Source: Methylorubrum populi
GTDB taxonomy: Bacteria; Pseudomonadota; Alphaproteobacteria; Rhizobiales; Beijerinckiaceae
Direction of reading: 5' to 3'
Assembly: GCA_036946625.1 (NCBI GenBank)
Contig: JAQIIU010000003.1
Span: 1,935,001-1,999,000 of the forward strand
Length of the DNA: 64,000 bases
Shown: positions 44,973-53,648 of the stretch, in pieces
Layout: each line of letters starts with the position of its first letter
Position numbering within the stretch: the first letter of the stretch is position 1
Notes under the pieces: generated by a model
Databases searched by the model: none
What the model was told of the DNA's origin: nothing
What the model saw: only the letters and a program-made list of their open reading frames with translations
Made by a program: the position numbers and the translations under genes

Positions 44973-45835
44973 GCCCCTCCGTCTCCGCCCCCGCCCTCGC
45001 CCTCGCGCGCCTGACGGCGGCCGGCGGCCGCGCCATCCCGCTCGTCGCGGGCTTGGTCCTCGCCGCCGTGCTCCTCGCCGCGATCCTCGCGCCCTGGCTC
45101 GCACCCCACGACCCCGTCGCCATGATGCCGACGAACCGCCTGAAGCCCCCGGGCGGGGCATTCCCGCTCGGCACCGACGCCTACGGCCGCGACCTGCTCT
45201 CGCGCATCCTCTACGGCGCGCGGACCTCGCTCCTCATCGGCCTGGGCAGCGCCGCCGCGGCGCTGGCGCTCGGCCTGCCCCTCGGCCTCCTCGCCGGCTC
45301 CTTCCGCTGGCTCGAGGCGGCACTGATGCGCGTCATGGACGGCCTGATGGCGGTTCCCGGCATCCTCCTCGCCATCGCCGTGGTGGCGCTGGCGGGCTCG
45401 TCCATCGGGACGGTCCTCGTCGCGATCACCATCCCGGAGGTCCCGCGCGTCGTCCGCCTCGTCCGCTCCGTGGTGCTCACCGCGCGCGGCGCGCACTACG
45501 TCGAGGCCGCCGCCACCCTGGGCTCGTCCCCCCTGGCGATCATGTGGCGGCACCTGATGCCCAGCACCGTCGCGCCGCTGATCATCCAGGGCACATACAT
45601 CGCTGCCTCTGCGATCCTGACGGAGGCGACGCTCTCCTTCCTCGGCGCCGGCATCGGCACGGAGACACCGTCCTGGGGCAACATCATGTCGGAGGGGCGC
45701 CTCTACTTCCTGATCAAGCCGGCGCTGATCTTCTGGCCGGGACTGATCCTGTCGCTGTGCATCCTCTCGATCAACATCCTGGGAGACGAGCTTCGCGATC
45801 TCCTCGATCCGCACCAGAAGACGAGGAAGGCCTGA
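44969..45835 (+). CDS. ABC transporter permease (DppC-like)
   Basis: Second permease, 288 residues, translationally coupled to the first. The N-terminal OppC_N-type helix and LAPHDPVAMMPTNRLKPP are followed by GTDAYGRDLLSRILYGARTSLLIG, the DppC signature, and the EAA loop VRSVVLTARGAHYVEAAATLGSSPLAIMWRHLMP. The C-terminus SFLGAGIGTETPSWGNIMSEGR is typical of this family. Confidence 0.93.
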   Translation: MSPSVSAPALALARLTAAGGRAIPLVAGLVLAAVLLAAILAPWLAPHDPVAMMPTNRLKPPGGAFPLGTDAYGRDLLSRILYGARTSLLIGLGSAAAALALGLPLGLLAGSFRWLEAALMRVMDGLMAVPGILLAIAVVALAGSSIGTVLVAITIPEVPRVVRLVRSVVLTARGAHYVEAAATLGSSPLAIMWRHLMPSTVAPLIIQGTYIAASAILTEATLSFLGAGIGTETPSWGNIMSEGRLYFLIKPALIFWPGLILSLCILSINILGDELRDLLDPHQKTRKA

Positions 45836-45839
45836 GGCC

Positions 45840-47495
45840 ATGACCGCACGCCGTGAACCGGTCCTCGCCATCCGCGATCTCGTCGTCGAGACGCGGGACG
45901 CGCCCGCCAAGCGCCTCCTCGACGGCGTCACCCTCGACGCGGCGGCCGGCGAGACCGTCTGCCTCGTCGGAGAGAGCGGTTCGGGCAAGTCCATCACGTC
46001 GCTGGCGACGATGGGTCTTCTGCCGGCCCGTACCCTGCGCCTCGCCTCCGGGTCCATCCGTCTCTCGGGCGAGGAGTTGACCGGCGCCACGCGGACGCGG
46101 CTGCGGGCCCTGCGGGCCACGGGAATGGCGATGGTCTTCCAGGAGCCGATGACGGCCCTGAACCCCGTCCTGACCGTGGGGCGCCAGATCGAGGAGGTTC
46201 TGGAGTGCCACGTGCAACTGTCCGCGGCGGCCCGGCGGCGGCGCGTCCTCGAGATGATCGAGCGCGTGCATCTGCCGGACGTGGAGCGCGTCTACCGGTC
46301 TCACCCCCATGAGCTGTCGGGCGGCCAGCGGCAGCGCATCATGATCGCGATGGCGCTCGTCCTCGAACCGCAATTGCTGATCGCCGACGAGCCGACGACC
46401 GCCCTCGACGTCACCACCCAGCGCCAGATCCTGCACTTGGTGCGGGAACTCCAGAACAAGCAGGGCACGGCCGTGCTCTTCATCACGCACGACATGGGCG
46501 TCGTCGCGGACATCGCGGACCGGGTCGTCGTGATGCGCCAGGGCGCCGTGGTCGAGACCGCTCCGGTCGACCAGATCCTCTCGGCGCCGAAGGCGGTCTA
46601 TACCCGCGGTCTCCTGCGTGCCGTCCCCGCGCTGGCGCCGCGACCGCCTCGGCCCGAGGCGAGCCGCGAGATCGTCCTCGAGACGATCGAGCTGACGAAG
46701 CGCTATCGGCGTCCCGCCCTGTTCGGGCCGGGACACGAGACCGTGGCCGCCGAAGACGTGGGCTTCGCGCTGAAGCACGGGCGCACGCTCGGCATCGTCG
46801 GAGAGAGCGGCTCGGGCAAATCGACCGTGGCGCGCTGCGTGATGCGCCTCATCGCGCCGAGTTCCGGCGGTGTCCGCGTGCGCGGGAACGACATTGCGGA
46901 TCTCGGGCGCGCCGCCCTGCACCAGCATCGCCGCCATATCCAGATGATCTTCCAGGACCCGAACCGCTCGCTCAATCCGCGCATGACCGTGGGCGAGAGC
47001 ATCGTCGAGGGACCGATGAACTACGGAATATCGCGTGCGGCCGCGATGCGCCGCGCGCGAGAACTCCTCGATCTCGTCGGCCTGCCGGCCGATGCCGTGA
47101 CGCGCTACCCGCACGCGTTCTCCGGCGGCCAGCGGCAGCGCATCGCCATCGCGAGGGCGCTCGCCATGGAGCCGAAGCTCGTCGTCGCGGACGAGGCCGT
47201 GTCCGCGCTCGACGTCTCGGTCCAGGCCCAGGTCCTGGGATTGCTGGCGGACCTGCAGGCCGAACTCGGTCTCGCCATCCTCTTCATCACCCACGACCTG
47301 CGCGTCGCCGCACAGGTCTGCGACGACATTCTGGTGATGCGCAAGGGACGCGTCGTCGAGCATGGCCCGACCGCCCGCGTCCTGAATGCGCCGCGTGACC
47401 CCTACACCCGCACCCTTCTGGAGGAGGCACCGGGCCGGCACTGGGACTTTCCGAATTTTCGGCCGATCCCGAGCGCCCCCGTCGAGGCGGCGTGA
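45840..47495 (+). CDS. fused ABC transporter ATPase (DppD-DppF)
   Basis: A single 551-residue protein with two nucleotide-binding domains. NBD1: Walker A GESGSGKS at about residue 44, signature LSGGQRQR, Walker B LLIADEPTTALD. NBD2: Walker A GESGSGKS at about residue 321, signature FSGGQRQR, Walker B LVVADEAVSALD. The second Walker B has DEA in place of DEP, while the catalytic glutamate is kept. The oligopeptide C-terminal extensions are visible (AVYTRGLLRAVP; DPYTRTLLEEAPG). It energises the two permeases and starts 4 bp after dppC. Confidence 0.94.
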   Translation: MTARREPVLAIRDLVVETRDAPAKRLLDGVTLDAAAGETVCLVGESGSGKSITSLATMGLLPARTLRLASGSIRLSGEELTGATRTRLRALRATGMAMVFQEPMTALNPVLTVGRQIEEVLECHVQLSAAARRRRVLEMIERVHLPDVERVYRSHPHELSGGQRQRIMIAMALVLEPQLLIADEPTTALDVTTQRQILHLVRELQNKQGTAVLFITHDMGVVADIADRVVVMRQGAVVETAPVDQILSAPKAVYTRGLLRAVPALAPRPPRPEASREIVLETIELTKRYRRPALFGPGHETVAAEDVGFALKHGRTLGIVGESGSGKSTVARCVMRLIAPSSGGVRVRGNDIADLGRAALHQHRRHIQMIFQDPNRSLNPRMTVGESIVEGPMNYGISRAAAMRRARELLDLVGLPADAVTRYPHAFSGGQRQRIAIARALAMEPKLVVADEAVSALDVSVQAQVLGLLADLQAELGLAILFITHDLRVAAQVCDDILVMRKGRVVEHGPTARVLNAPRDPYTRTLLEEAPGRHWDFPNFRPIPSAPVEAA

Positions 47496-47552
47496 GGAGA
47501 CGCGGGCTTGGCGAGCCGGACGCCTGACTGCACGCTTGCGGGGCCAATATCG

Positions 47553-49025
47553 ATGTCCAATGCTGTAGACGGCGCGAGGCCCGCGTCACCCTATGCCGCG
47601 CCCGGTCAGCTGCGTGCTCCGCCCGGGGTCGAGCCGCCCGACGCGATCACGCGGCAGGACGCCGTCGCGCTGGCCGAGGCCATCGCGTCAGGGATGCTGT
47701 CGTCCCGCGAGGTGGTCACGGCCTTCCTCGATAGGATCGAGCGCCTGAACCCGACCTACAACGCCATCGTCTCGCTCCGGCCACGGGCGGACATCCTGGC
47801 GGACGCGGACGCGGCGGATGCGCGGACCCGGGCGGGCGCGTCGCTCGGCCTCCTGCACGGTCTGCCGATCGCCATCAAGGATCTCATGCCGACGGCGGGG
47901 CTGCGTACCACGTTCGGCTCCCCCCTCTTCGCCGACTCCGTGCCGGCCGAGGACGGGCTCGCGGCCGCCCGCATCCGTCGCGCGGGGGCGATCATCGTCG
48001 GCAAGACGAACACGCCGGAGTTCGGGCTCGGCTCCCACACCGTCAATCCGGTGTTCGGGGCGACGGCCAACGCCTACGATCCGGCCCTTTCGGCGGGGGG
48101 ATCCAGCGGCGGCGCGGCCGTGGCGCTGGCCCTCAGGATGCTGCCCGTTGCGGATGGCAGCGACATGGGCGGCTCGCTGCGCAATCCGGCCGGCTGGAAC
48201 AACGTTCTTGGCCTGCGCCCGACGATAGGCAGGGTCCCATCGGTCGCCGCCGGTGACGTCTTCACGGCGCCGCTCGCGACCGACGGTCCGATGGCGCGCA
48301 CGGCCCGCGATCTTGCCCGCCTTCTCGACGTGATGAGCGGTCCCGACGATCGAGCGCCCCTCTCGCTCCCGGCACCGGCGCGCCCGTTCGAGGACATCGC
48401 GCCAGCCGCACCCGGTCTCCGCATCGGCTGGCTCGGCGATCTGGACGGCCACCTGCCGATGGAGGCGGGCGTGGCCGAGGCCAGCATGGCCGGCCTCGCG
48501 CGTCTCGAGAAGGCCGGTTACCGCGTCGAGCCAGCGCAAGCCGCATTCGACCTCGATAGCTTGTGGCGCGCCTTCGTTGTTCTGCGACAGAATACGATCG
48601 CCACGCAGCATCGCGATCTTCTCAACCGTGCCGACGCGGGGGCGATGAAGCCCGAAATGCGCTGGGAGATCGAGGGAGGCCTCGCTCTATCCGCCCAAGC
48701 CATCCGCGAGGCCCTCGTAACCCGTTCCGCTTGGTACGCCGAGGTCTCGCGTCTCCTCCGGTCCGTCTCCTTCCTCGCGCTCCCCACGGCGTGCGTCTGG
48801 CCCTTCCCGATCACCGAGACTTGGCCGCGCACGATCGCCGGACGGGCGATGGACAGCTACCATCGCTGGATGGAGGTCGTCGTCGGAGGCACCCTCGCCG
48901 GGCTGCCGGTTCTGGCTCTACCCTGCGGCTTCACCCGAGCATGCTCCTCCGGCCTCCAGTTGCTCGCCCCACCACGTTCGGAGGATGCCCTGCTATCGGT
49001 AGCGCAAGCTTACGAGATGACCTGA
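47553..49025 (+). CDS. amidase-signature hydrolase
   Basis: Amidase of the Ser-cisSer-Lys family, 490 residues from the ATG at 47553 (an upstream TTG is possible). Catalytic lysine K109 in LPIAIKDLMPTAG; cis-serine S184 in SAGGSSGGAAVALA; nucleophile S208 in DGSDMGGSLRNPAGWNNV. The spacing of 24 residues between the two serines matches the family. The C-terminal half (LPTACVWPFPITETWP...GTLAGLPVLALPCGF) closes the pocket. It is the last gene of the transporter operon and probably hydrolyses the imported amide, releasing an amine for the kinase and PLP enzyme. Confidence 0.9.
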   Translation: MSNAVDGARPASPYAAPGQLRAPPGVEPPDAITRQDAVALAEAIASGMLSSREVVTAFLDRIERLNPTYNAIVSLRPRADILADADAADARTRAGASLGLLHGLPIAIKDLMPTAGLRTTFGSPLFADSVPAEDGLAAARIRRAGAIIVGKTNTPEFGLGSHTVNPVFGATANAYDPALSAGGSSGGAAVALALRMLPVADGSDMGGSLRNPAGWNNVLGLRPTIGRVPSVAAGDVFTAPLATDGPMARTARDLARLLDVMSGPDDRAPLSLPAPARPFEDIAPAAPGLRIGWLGDLDGHLPMEAGVAEASMAGLARLEKAGYRVEPAQAAFDLDSLWRAFVVLRQNTIATQHRDLLNRADAGAMKPEMRWEIEGGLALSAQAIREALVTRSAWYAEVSRLLRSVSFLALPTACVWPFPITETWPRTIAGRAMDSYHRWMEVVVGGTLAGLPVLALPCGFTRACSSGLQLLAPPRSEDALLSVAQAYEMT

Positions 49026-49342
49026 CGTACGCTTCGGTCGGATGCTGAGCAGCAATGCGGTTTAAACTATATGCTTCCCTCCATCTGACATTTGCATATT
49101 GAATGTGCTCGGCCAATCAATCACGGCAAGATCTGAACTGTGCGATCCGGGCCCGCATTGGCTCCATTCCATTGGCGCCCCTGCGAGTTTGAAAGTACAG
49201 CTCTGAAGCTGCGGGTCTCCCATCCATCTGATCACCGTCTGCTTTCTGATAGCCAGATGCGAGCTATGGACGGCCGGGGTGGGCGCGCTGCTGCCGAACA
49301 GCTTTTGAAGCCCCTCAGCACTGAAGCCGAGGGGCCAAACGC
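49026..49342. other. intergenic region between amidase and integrase
   Basis: 317 bp, less GC-rich than its surroundings, without a recognised gene, terminator or repeat. Because a tyrosine recombinase gene ends at its right border, an attachment site could lie here, but I could not identify one. Confidence 0.3.
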
Positions 49343-49975
49343 TCAAATCTCAGTCCCTTCAGCCAGAGTCAGAGCATCTTCGACGTCGACGCCAAGGTAC
49401 CTGACCGTGCTTTCGATTTTGGTGTGGCCGAGCAGGATCTGAACGGCACGCAGGTTGCCGGTCCGCTTGTAGATCAACGACGCCTTCGTGCGGCGGAGGG
49501 AATGGGTTCCGTAGTCCTCACTGCGCAGTCCGATGCCCGGGACCCACTCATCGACCAGACGCGCATACTGCCGGGTGCTGATGTGCGTGACGCCGTCCAG
49601 CCTGCTGGGGAAAGCATAGTCGTCGAGTGTTCCGCCCCTGGCCTCCAGCCATTCGAGGATGCTGGTACGAGCCGGTTCGAGCAACTCGAACTGCACTGAC
49701 CGGCCAGTCTTGCGCTGGATGACGATGGCCCGGTTCCGGACCCGGCCACCGCTGACGAGGTCGCCAATCTTGAGCTTGACGATGTCGCAGCCGCGTAGCT
49801 TGCTGTCGATCGCGACATCGAACATCGCGCGGTCGCGCGTGCGCCGTTCGCGGGCGAGCCAGAACCGAATGGCCCAGACCTGCTGAGGTTTGAGTGCGCG
49901 CTTGGCGCCGAGCTTGCGGCCGGCGTTCCAGGCCGGCCGTCCTTTGGTGGCCGGATCGTGTGCGGAATGTCCCAT
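49343..49975 (-). CDS. small tyrosine recombinase / phage-type integrase
   Basis: 210 residues, only the catalytic domain. Tyrosine-recombinase residues are in order: R in DSKLRGCDIVKLKIGDL, K in IQRKTGRSVQF, H-x-x-R in THSLRRTKASLIYKRTG, H in ILLGHTKIESTV, and the nucleophile Y in TVRYLGVDVEDAL. There is no N-terminal SAM-like arm-binding domain, so it is shorter than typical phage integrases (~380 residues). Such stand-alone proteins are frequent in alphaproteobacterial mobile regions. Its position at the right border of the catabolic locus suggests, but does not prove, a role in its mobility. Confidence 0.88.
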   Translation of the reverse strand: MGHSAHDPATKGRPAWNAGRKLGAKRALKPQQVWAIRFWLARERRTRDRAMFDVAIDSKLRGCDIVKLKIGDLVSGGRVRNRAIVIQRKTGRSVQFELLEPARTSILEWLEARGGTLDDYAFPSRLDGVTHISTRQYARLVDEWVPGIGLRSEDYGTHSLRRTKASLIYKRTGNLRAVQILLGHTKIESTVRYLGVDVEDALTLAEGTEI

Positions 49976-50177
49976 CGTCTGTCTCCTTGCCGGCCCATAC
50001 CGACAAGGCGAGGAGACACCCGAATCGATCGCTCTGAGATGGGGGCAAGCTTATGCGGACGTTCCGATGGCGACCCTTCCAGGCCGCTCCGCGACGTTGC
50101 CACAATACCCGAAAGCGGACACAAACATTGGGTGCCACGGCGCGGTGCAGCGCGAGAACGGCGGACGACAGGTTGAG

Positions 50178-50534
50178 ATGGCAGCAAGACCCCTTACCGT
50201 GCGATCGATCCTGCGGCACCGATCGATCTGCTGGCTGATCTCGCTTCTCGTCCCGGCGCTGATCGTCGTTCTCCTTTCCCACGGTGCCATGAGTTGGCCT
50301 CCCGTCGCGTTCGCCATCATGGGACCCGGCGCCATCCTCGGCCTCGGGGTCGTCATGGTCATCGGCGTGCTCGGTTTGTCCTCGCGGCTTGGGGACATGT
50401 CGGGTTTGGAAGGACCGACCATTTACATGCTCATCAGCGTCCTGATGGGCATCGTGTTCTGGTGGGCGCTGATGTTGATCGTTCTGCTGCGCCGCCGCCG
50501 CAAGCTGCTCTCCGGCGGGGTGGCCGTGCCCTGA
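50178..50534 (+). CDS. hypothetical inner-membrane protein
   Basis: 118 residues from the ATG at 50178 (AGGTTGAG directly upstream). Three hydrophobic segments are visible: SICWLISLLVPALIVVLLSH, AFAIMGPGAILGLGVVMVIGVLGL and TIYMLISVLMGIVFWWALMLIVLL, followed by a basic tail RRRRKLLSGG. No family was recognised. Confidence 0.5.
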   Translation: MAARPLTVRSILRHRSICWLISLLVPALIVVLLSHGAMSWPPVAFAIMGPGAILGLGVVMVIGVLGLSSRLGDMSGLEGPTIYMLISVLMGIVFWWALMLIVLLRRRRKLLSGGVAVP

Positions 50535-50554
50535 CGTGTGCGACAGCTGTCGAC

Positions 50555-50738
50555 CGAGGCTGTGTCAAAACTCGAATGCTATCGGCCGCTGCAGAAAAAT
50601 GTTCTCTCGAAGGACAGGGGCACCGGCCAAAGAGGCTTCTTGTTGCCATCAACCGGTCGCTTTGGAGATCCCTCCCGGCTGCTGCGGAGACGTTTATTCT
50701 ACGACTTCGCAACACCTCCGAGTTTTGACACAGCCTCG
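50555..50738. mobile_element. miniature element with perfect 20 bp terminal inverted repeats
   Basis: 184 bp bounded by CGAGGCTGTGTCAAAACTCG at 50555-50574 and its exact complement at 50719-50738. The interior (ATCGGCCGCTGCAGAAAAAT...) has no coding capacity. GGCTGTGTCAAAAC ends are common among insertion sequences, so this is probably a deletion derivative (MITE) moved in trans. No clear target duplication was seen. Confidence 0.82.
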
Positions 50739-50799
50739 CCCCAACCCGGTCATCTGTGGTCCGACAAGCATCGCTCAGGAGCGGACATGCCGAGGCATA

Positions 50800-51576
50800 T
50801 CAGGGAGGCGAGCAGTCGATAGGACTATCGGTATGGCGGGCGCTCACGAAGGAGGATCGGTTCAAGAGCGAACCTTCCTCCTCAAGAAGGACGGCTTTCG
50901 GATACGTAATGTATCCCTGCATCATCAAGGCTTCGGAACGGCACTGAGATGTCTGGCATGCTGGCGAGTGGTCCGGATGGATCAGGCCGAGGGTATGTAG
51001 CAGCTCATGACCCATTCCTCCGATCCATCGACAGCGCCCCGCAATCTCAGCGCCGTTTGCCCTATCACAAGCTGGCACAATCTTTTCGCCGCTGAGGCCA
51101 CGGAGATCGTTTGCTGAAACCACTGCGACGCCATTGCCGCCGGCGCCGGACTGTCCGTAGGCGTGATCGGCATCTACGTAGACCATGAAGCGTGCCTGTG
51201 GATCGTTCAACTTGGCAGCACCTAGTCGCGTAAGTTCGTCTATCGTGTTGCGGTAGAAAGCACTGAAACCACTGTATCGCTCGACCGAGCTGAACCACTT
51301 CGCGGGCTTGTCAGAATGAACAACCCGGACAACGGGATAGCGCAATCGAAATGTATTGCCGCCCAATTTTTGTCCGAGCCACGACTGGAAGTGTTTTGCT
51401 GCAAATGTAATTTTGGCAGGATATGTATCTGAGACCGAACGATCGCTCGGTACGAGGTAGATAACTACAACGTCGTTGGACGAACCGCTGTTCGCTTCTG
51501 CGGCTGCCGCAACTGTTGCACAGCAGACCATAAACGACATCAAAACGATTGCAGTGGCAGTGCGGTTCAGCGGCAT
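50800..51576 (-). CDS. secreted metzincin-like zinc metallopeptidase
   Basis: 258 residues from the ATG at 51576 (MPLNRTATAIVLMSFMVCCA). The signal peptide runs to about residue 29. The mature protein contains the extended zinc motif HELLHTLGLIH (H190, E191, H194, G197, H200), i.e. HExxHxxGxxH, the metzincin signature. Two CxxxxC-like pairs (PACDRANGAEIAGRC and PACQTSQC) suggest disulfides. The N-terminal half (VVVIYLVPSDRSVSDTYPAKI...FQSWLGQKLGGNTFRLR) resembles the start of secreted peptidases of unknown specificity. Base composition is less GC-rich than the core genes, which fits horizontal acquisition. A Met-turn candidate is ALMMQGY. Confidence 0.75.
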   Translation of the reverse strand: MPLNRTATAIVLMSFMVCCATVAAAAEANSGSSNDVVVIYLVPSDRSVSDTYPAKITFAAKHFQSWLGQKLGGNTFRLRYPVVRVVHSDKPAKWFSSVERYSGFSAFYRNTIDELTRLGAAKLNDPQARFMVYVDADHAYGQSGAGGNGVAVVSANDLRGLSGEKIVPACDRANGAEIAGRCRWIGGMGHELLHTLGLIHPDHSPACQTSQCRSEALMMQGYITYPKAVLLEEEGSLLNRSSFVSARHTDSPIDCSPP

Positions 51577-51719
51577 GCCCGGTATGATGGCATGTCGTTC
51601 TTTAGGAGCGGTGTCTATGAAGCCTAAACGGCGCGCCTTCGTCCGTTTTGCGCCGGGTCGGGCACGATAGTGGACCGTCCGAAATTCACCCATTGCGGGC
51701 CTGCCATGTCCATGGCTGA

Positions 51720-52190
51720 ATGCCGCGCATGGAAAGCGAACAGGACGAAACGATCTACCAAGAGGTGGTTGGCGGCGCAGATCTTCTGCGTTGGTTCGGT
51801 CGTGTGCCAAGCTTTCACGACGCTGAGATCTTGAGCCTCGATCTTCGACGCAAAAGGCAAAGCAGGCTACGCCTTCATGGCTGGATAACAACGGACAAAG
51901 TCGGCGAGGACGGTTTTCTCGTGCTCGAACGAGAGGCCATCGTGTCGCTTGTCTTCCACGAGATCATGGACCTGCAACTCGATGGCTTCAGCCAACAGAA
52001 CGTCATCGGCGGCCTGATCCTGCGCAGAGCGCCCGACCGTCCAGACCGGCGGTGCTACCTTGCGCTCGATCCTCTGCCACAGGATATCGAGATCGAGCTT
52101 CAGCCCTGCTACGGTTTGGATGGTCTGACCCGTGCGCGCTCCGTCTCGATCTCCCTGCAGCCGGGAGCACCCAATGCCAAAGATGTCTGA
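51720..52190 (+). CDS. Imm50-like immunity family protein
   Basis: 156 residues. The segment LLRWFGRVPSFHDAEILSLDLRR (about residues 22-44) has the WPSFHDAEV-like signature of the Imm50 immunity family, which neutralises polymorphic toxins; the rest is beta-rich and fits the family size. No toxin gene is adjacent, so it would be an orphan. The start is uncertain: ATG at 51720 or at 51729, neither with a clear ribosome-binding site. Moderately low GC suggests transfer. Confidence 0.6.
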   Translation: MPRMESEQDETIYQEVVGGADLLRWFGRVPSFHDAEILSLDLRRKRQSRLRLHGWITTDKVGEDGFLVLEREAIVSLVFHEIMDLQLDGFSQQNVIGGLILRRAPDRPDRRCYLALDPLPQDIEIELQPCYGLDGLTRARSVSISLQPGAPNAKDV

Positions 52191-52321
52191 TGTTCCATTT
52201 TCAAGCTGTGCTGACATTCTAATAAAGACCCATGCCAGCCGCACGGACAGCCGTCTGCGCTCCTCATATGCCGGCATTTGTCGAATGTCCGGCAAATTCG
52301 GCTCTCAAAGGAGGGCAGACC

Positions 52322-53245
52322 TCAGTTTGCAGAAACCGAAATCCGATGGGGCGATACCTCAAACGGGCTGACGCGGATGTGCGCGCCGTCGTCCTTGAAG
52401 ACCTCCAACTCGTGCAGCCGCCCGCCAACAACGTGAAGCAGGAGGTTGACTGCCGGGCCAGACAGCTCATCGCCATCCCGGTAACGGCCTTCTACCGGGA
52501 CTCGCCCGGCAACCGCCGCGGGCGCGCCCTCAACCCGGAACCTCAGGCTGCCCTCCTCGTCGATCCGACGCACCAGGGCGGTCCGAGCTTGTTCGGCGAG
52601 CCCGTCCCTGCCGGGAAAGTCGGCGGCCAACAGGCGGTCGAGCACGGCCCGCTCGCGCGGCGCCGGTACGCGCCAACCAACGGCGGCACTCCAAGGTACG
52701 GCCACCGACGCCGCGGCCGCGAGATCGCTCTCGCGCAGCCATGCGATCACGGCATGCGCCTCTCGCTCGGCGGCTGCGGCCGTGTCGAACAAACCGGACC
52801 AGCCCAAACCAGCTCCGTCCCACCGCAACCATGGGCCATTCTCATCGTCGTCGTGGCGAAGGATGCCCTTCCCATAGGCGTATTGGCCGCCGGGGGTCTT
52901 GAAGACCCAGACGCAACGCAGGCCGTCCGGGCTCGACCACTGCTCAACGAGATTGCCCGCCCCATGCAGGTGCGCATCGCGCAGGCCGAGGAGCGCGCGG
53001 GCCGCTCGCGTCCGGTTGGCAGGCGGCAGCGACATATGCATCGCCTCTATCTCGATCCGCATGAGGTGCGCGATGAGCGCGTCCTCGAACAGTGCCGTGT
53101 CTCGCACCAAGATGACGACGTCAGGAACGTAGGCATCGTACTCGTCCGCTGGTCCATCCGTCCCTAGGCCGATTGGGTCCCAAACCCAGCGCAGCACGTG
53201 GGCTACGTGCGACGCTAGTTCCCCGTTGTCGCCTGCATCAGGCAT
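52322..53245 (-). CDS. two-domain protein: DUF1871-like plus DUF6984-like
   Basis: 307 residues. Residues ~10-80 (VLRWVWDPIGLGTDGPADEYDAYVPDVVILV...LMRIEIEAMHM) match the pattern of DUF1871-like small proteins often found as immunity partners. A middle part, SPDGLRCVWVFKTPGGQYAY...LFDTAAAAEREAHAV, is followed by the C-terminal ~110 residues (RERAVLDRLLAADFPGRDGL...IDEEGSLRF...VPVEGRYRDGDELSGPAVNLLLHVVGGRLHELEVFKDDG), which resembles DUF6984. Such domains recur in polyimmunity loci. Family assignment is from recalled pattern, not from a search, so treat it as tentative. Confidence 0.6.
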   Translation of the reverse strand: MPDAGDNGELASHVAHVLRWVWDPIGLGTDGPADEYDAYVPDVVILVRDTALFEDALIAHLMRIEIEAMHMSLPPANRTRAARALLGLRDAHLHGAGNLVEQWSSPDGLRCVWVFKTPGGQYAYGKGILRHDDDENGPWLRWDGAGLGWSGLFDTAAAAEREAHAVIAWLRESDLAAAASVAVPWSAAVGWRVPAPRERAVLDRLLAADFPGRDGLAEQARTALVRRIDEEGSLRFRVEGAPAAVAGRVPVEGRYRDGDELSGPAVNLLLHVVGGRLHELEVFKDDGAHIRVSPFEVSPHRISVSAN

Positions 53246-53648
53246 CGCACCCTCTCGGCATTCCGACCATCTGCCATGCGGCGCATTCGGTCATCGACAC
53301 CGAGAGCCCGCAAGGGGTCGAGAGTGGGCATGGCGCTGAAGTCTGCTTTCCTGAAGAGTTTCGGTCGCCGTGAGGCGTACGAAAGTCGTGGATGAACGAA
53401 CCCGCGGGATGGCGGGCGGGCCTATGGGGATTTGGGCCGGGCGTCGCCCCCAGTGGCGGAGCGACGGCGGGCAAACCTCGCCGGTTGTGTGGCTGAGAGG
53501 TCTCGGACTGGCGGGCCCCCAGGGCCTGGCGATGCGCACCGGGGTTCGACGACCGCGTTTGTGAGGCTCATCCTGGCGGTCGGCCCGTGCGAAGGCGTGC
53601 CCCGGAGCGCAGCTCTGCGGGTCTTTGGTGACGTCAGGCCATGCCGGG

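Noticed and set aside
38535..49025. Catabolic locus as a classical composite transposon bounded by matching IS copies
   Set aside because: The left border is an IS3 fragment and a truncated IS66, the right border a recombinase gene. No matching IS pair or target duplication directly encloses this interval; only the wider 36-63 kb IS66 pair does.
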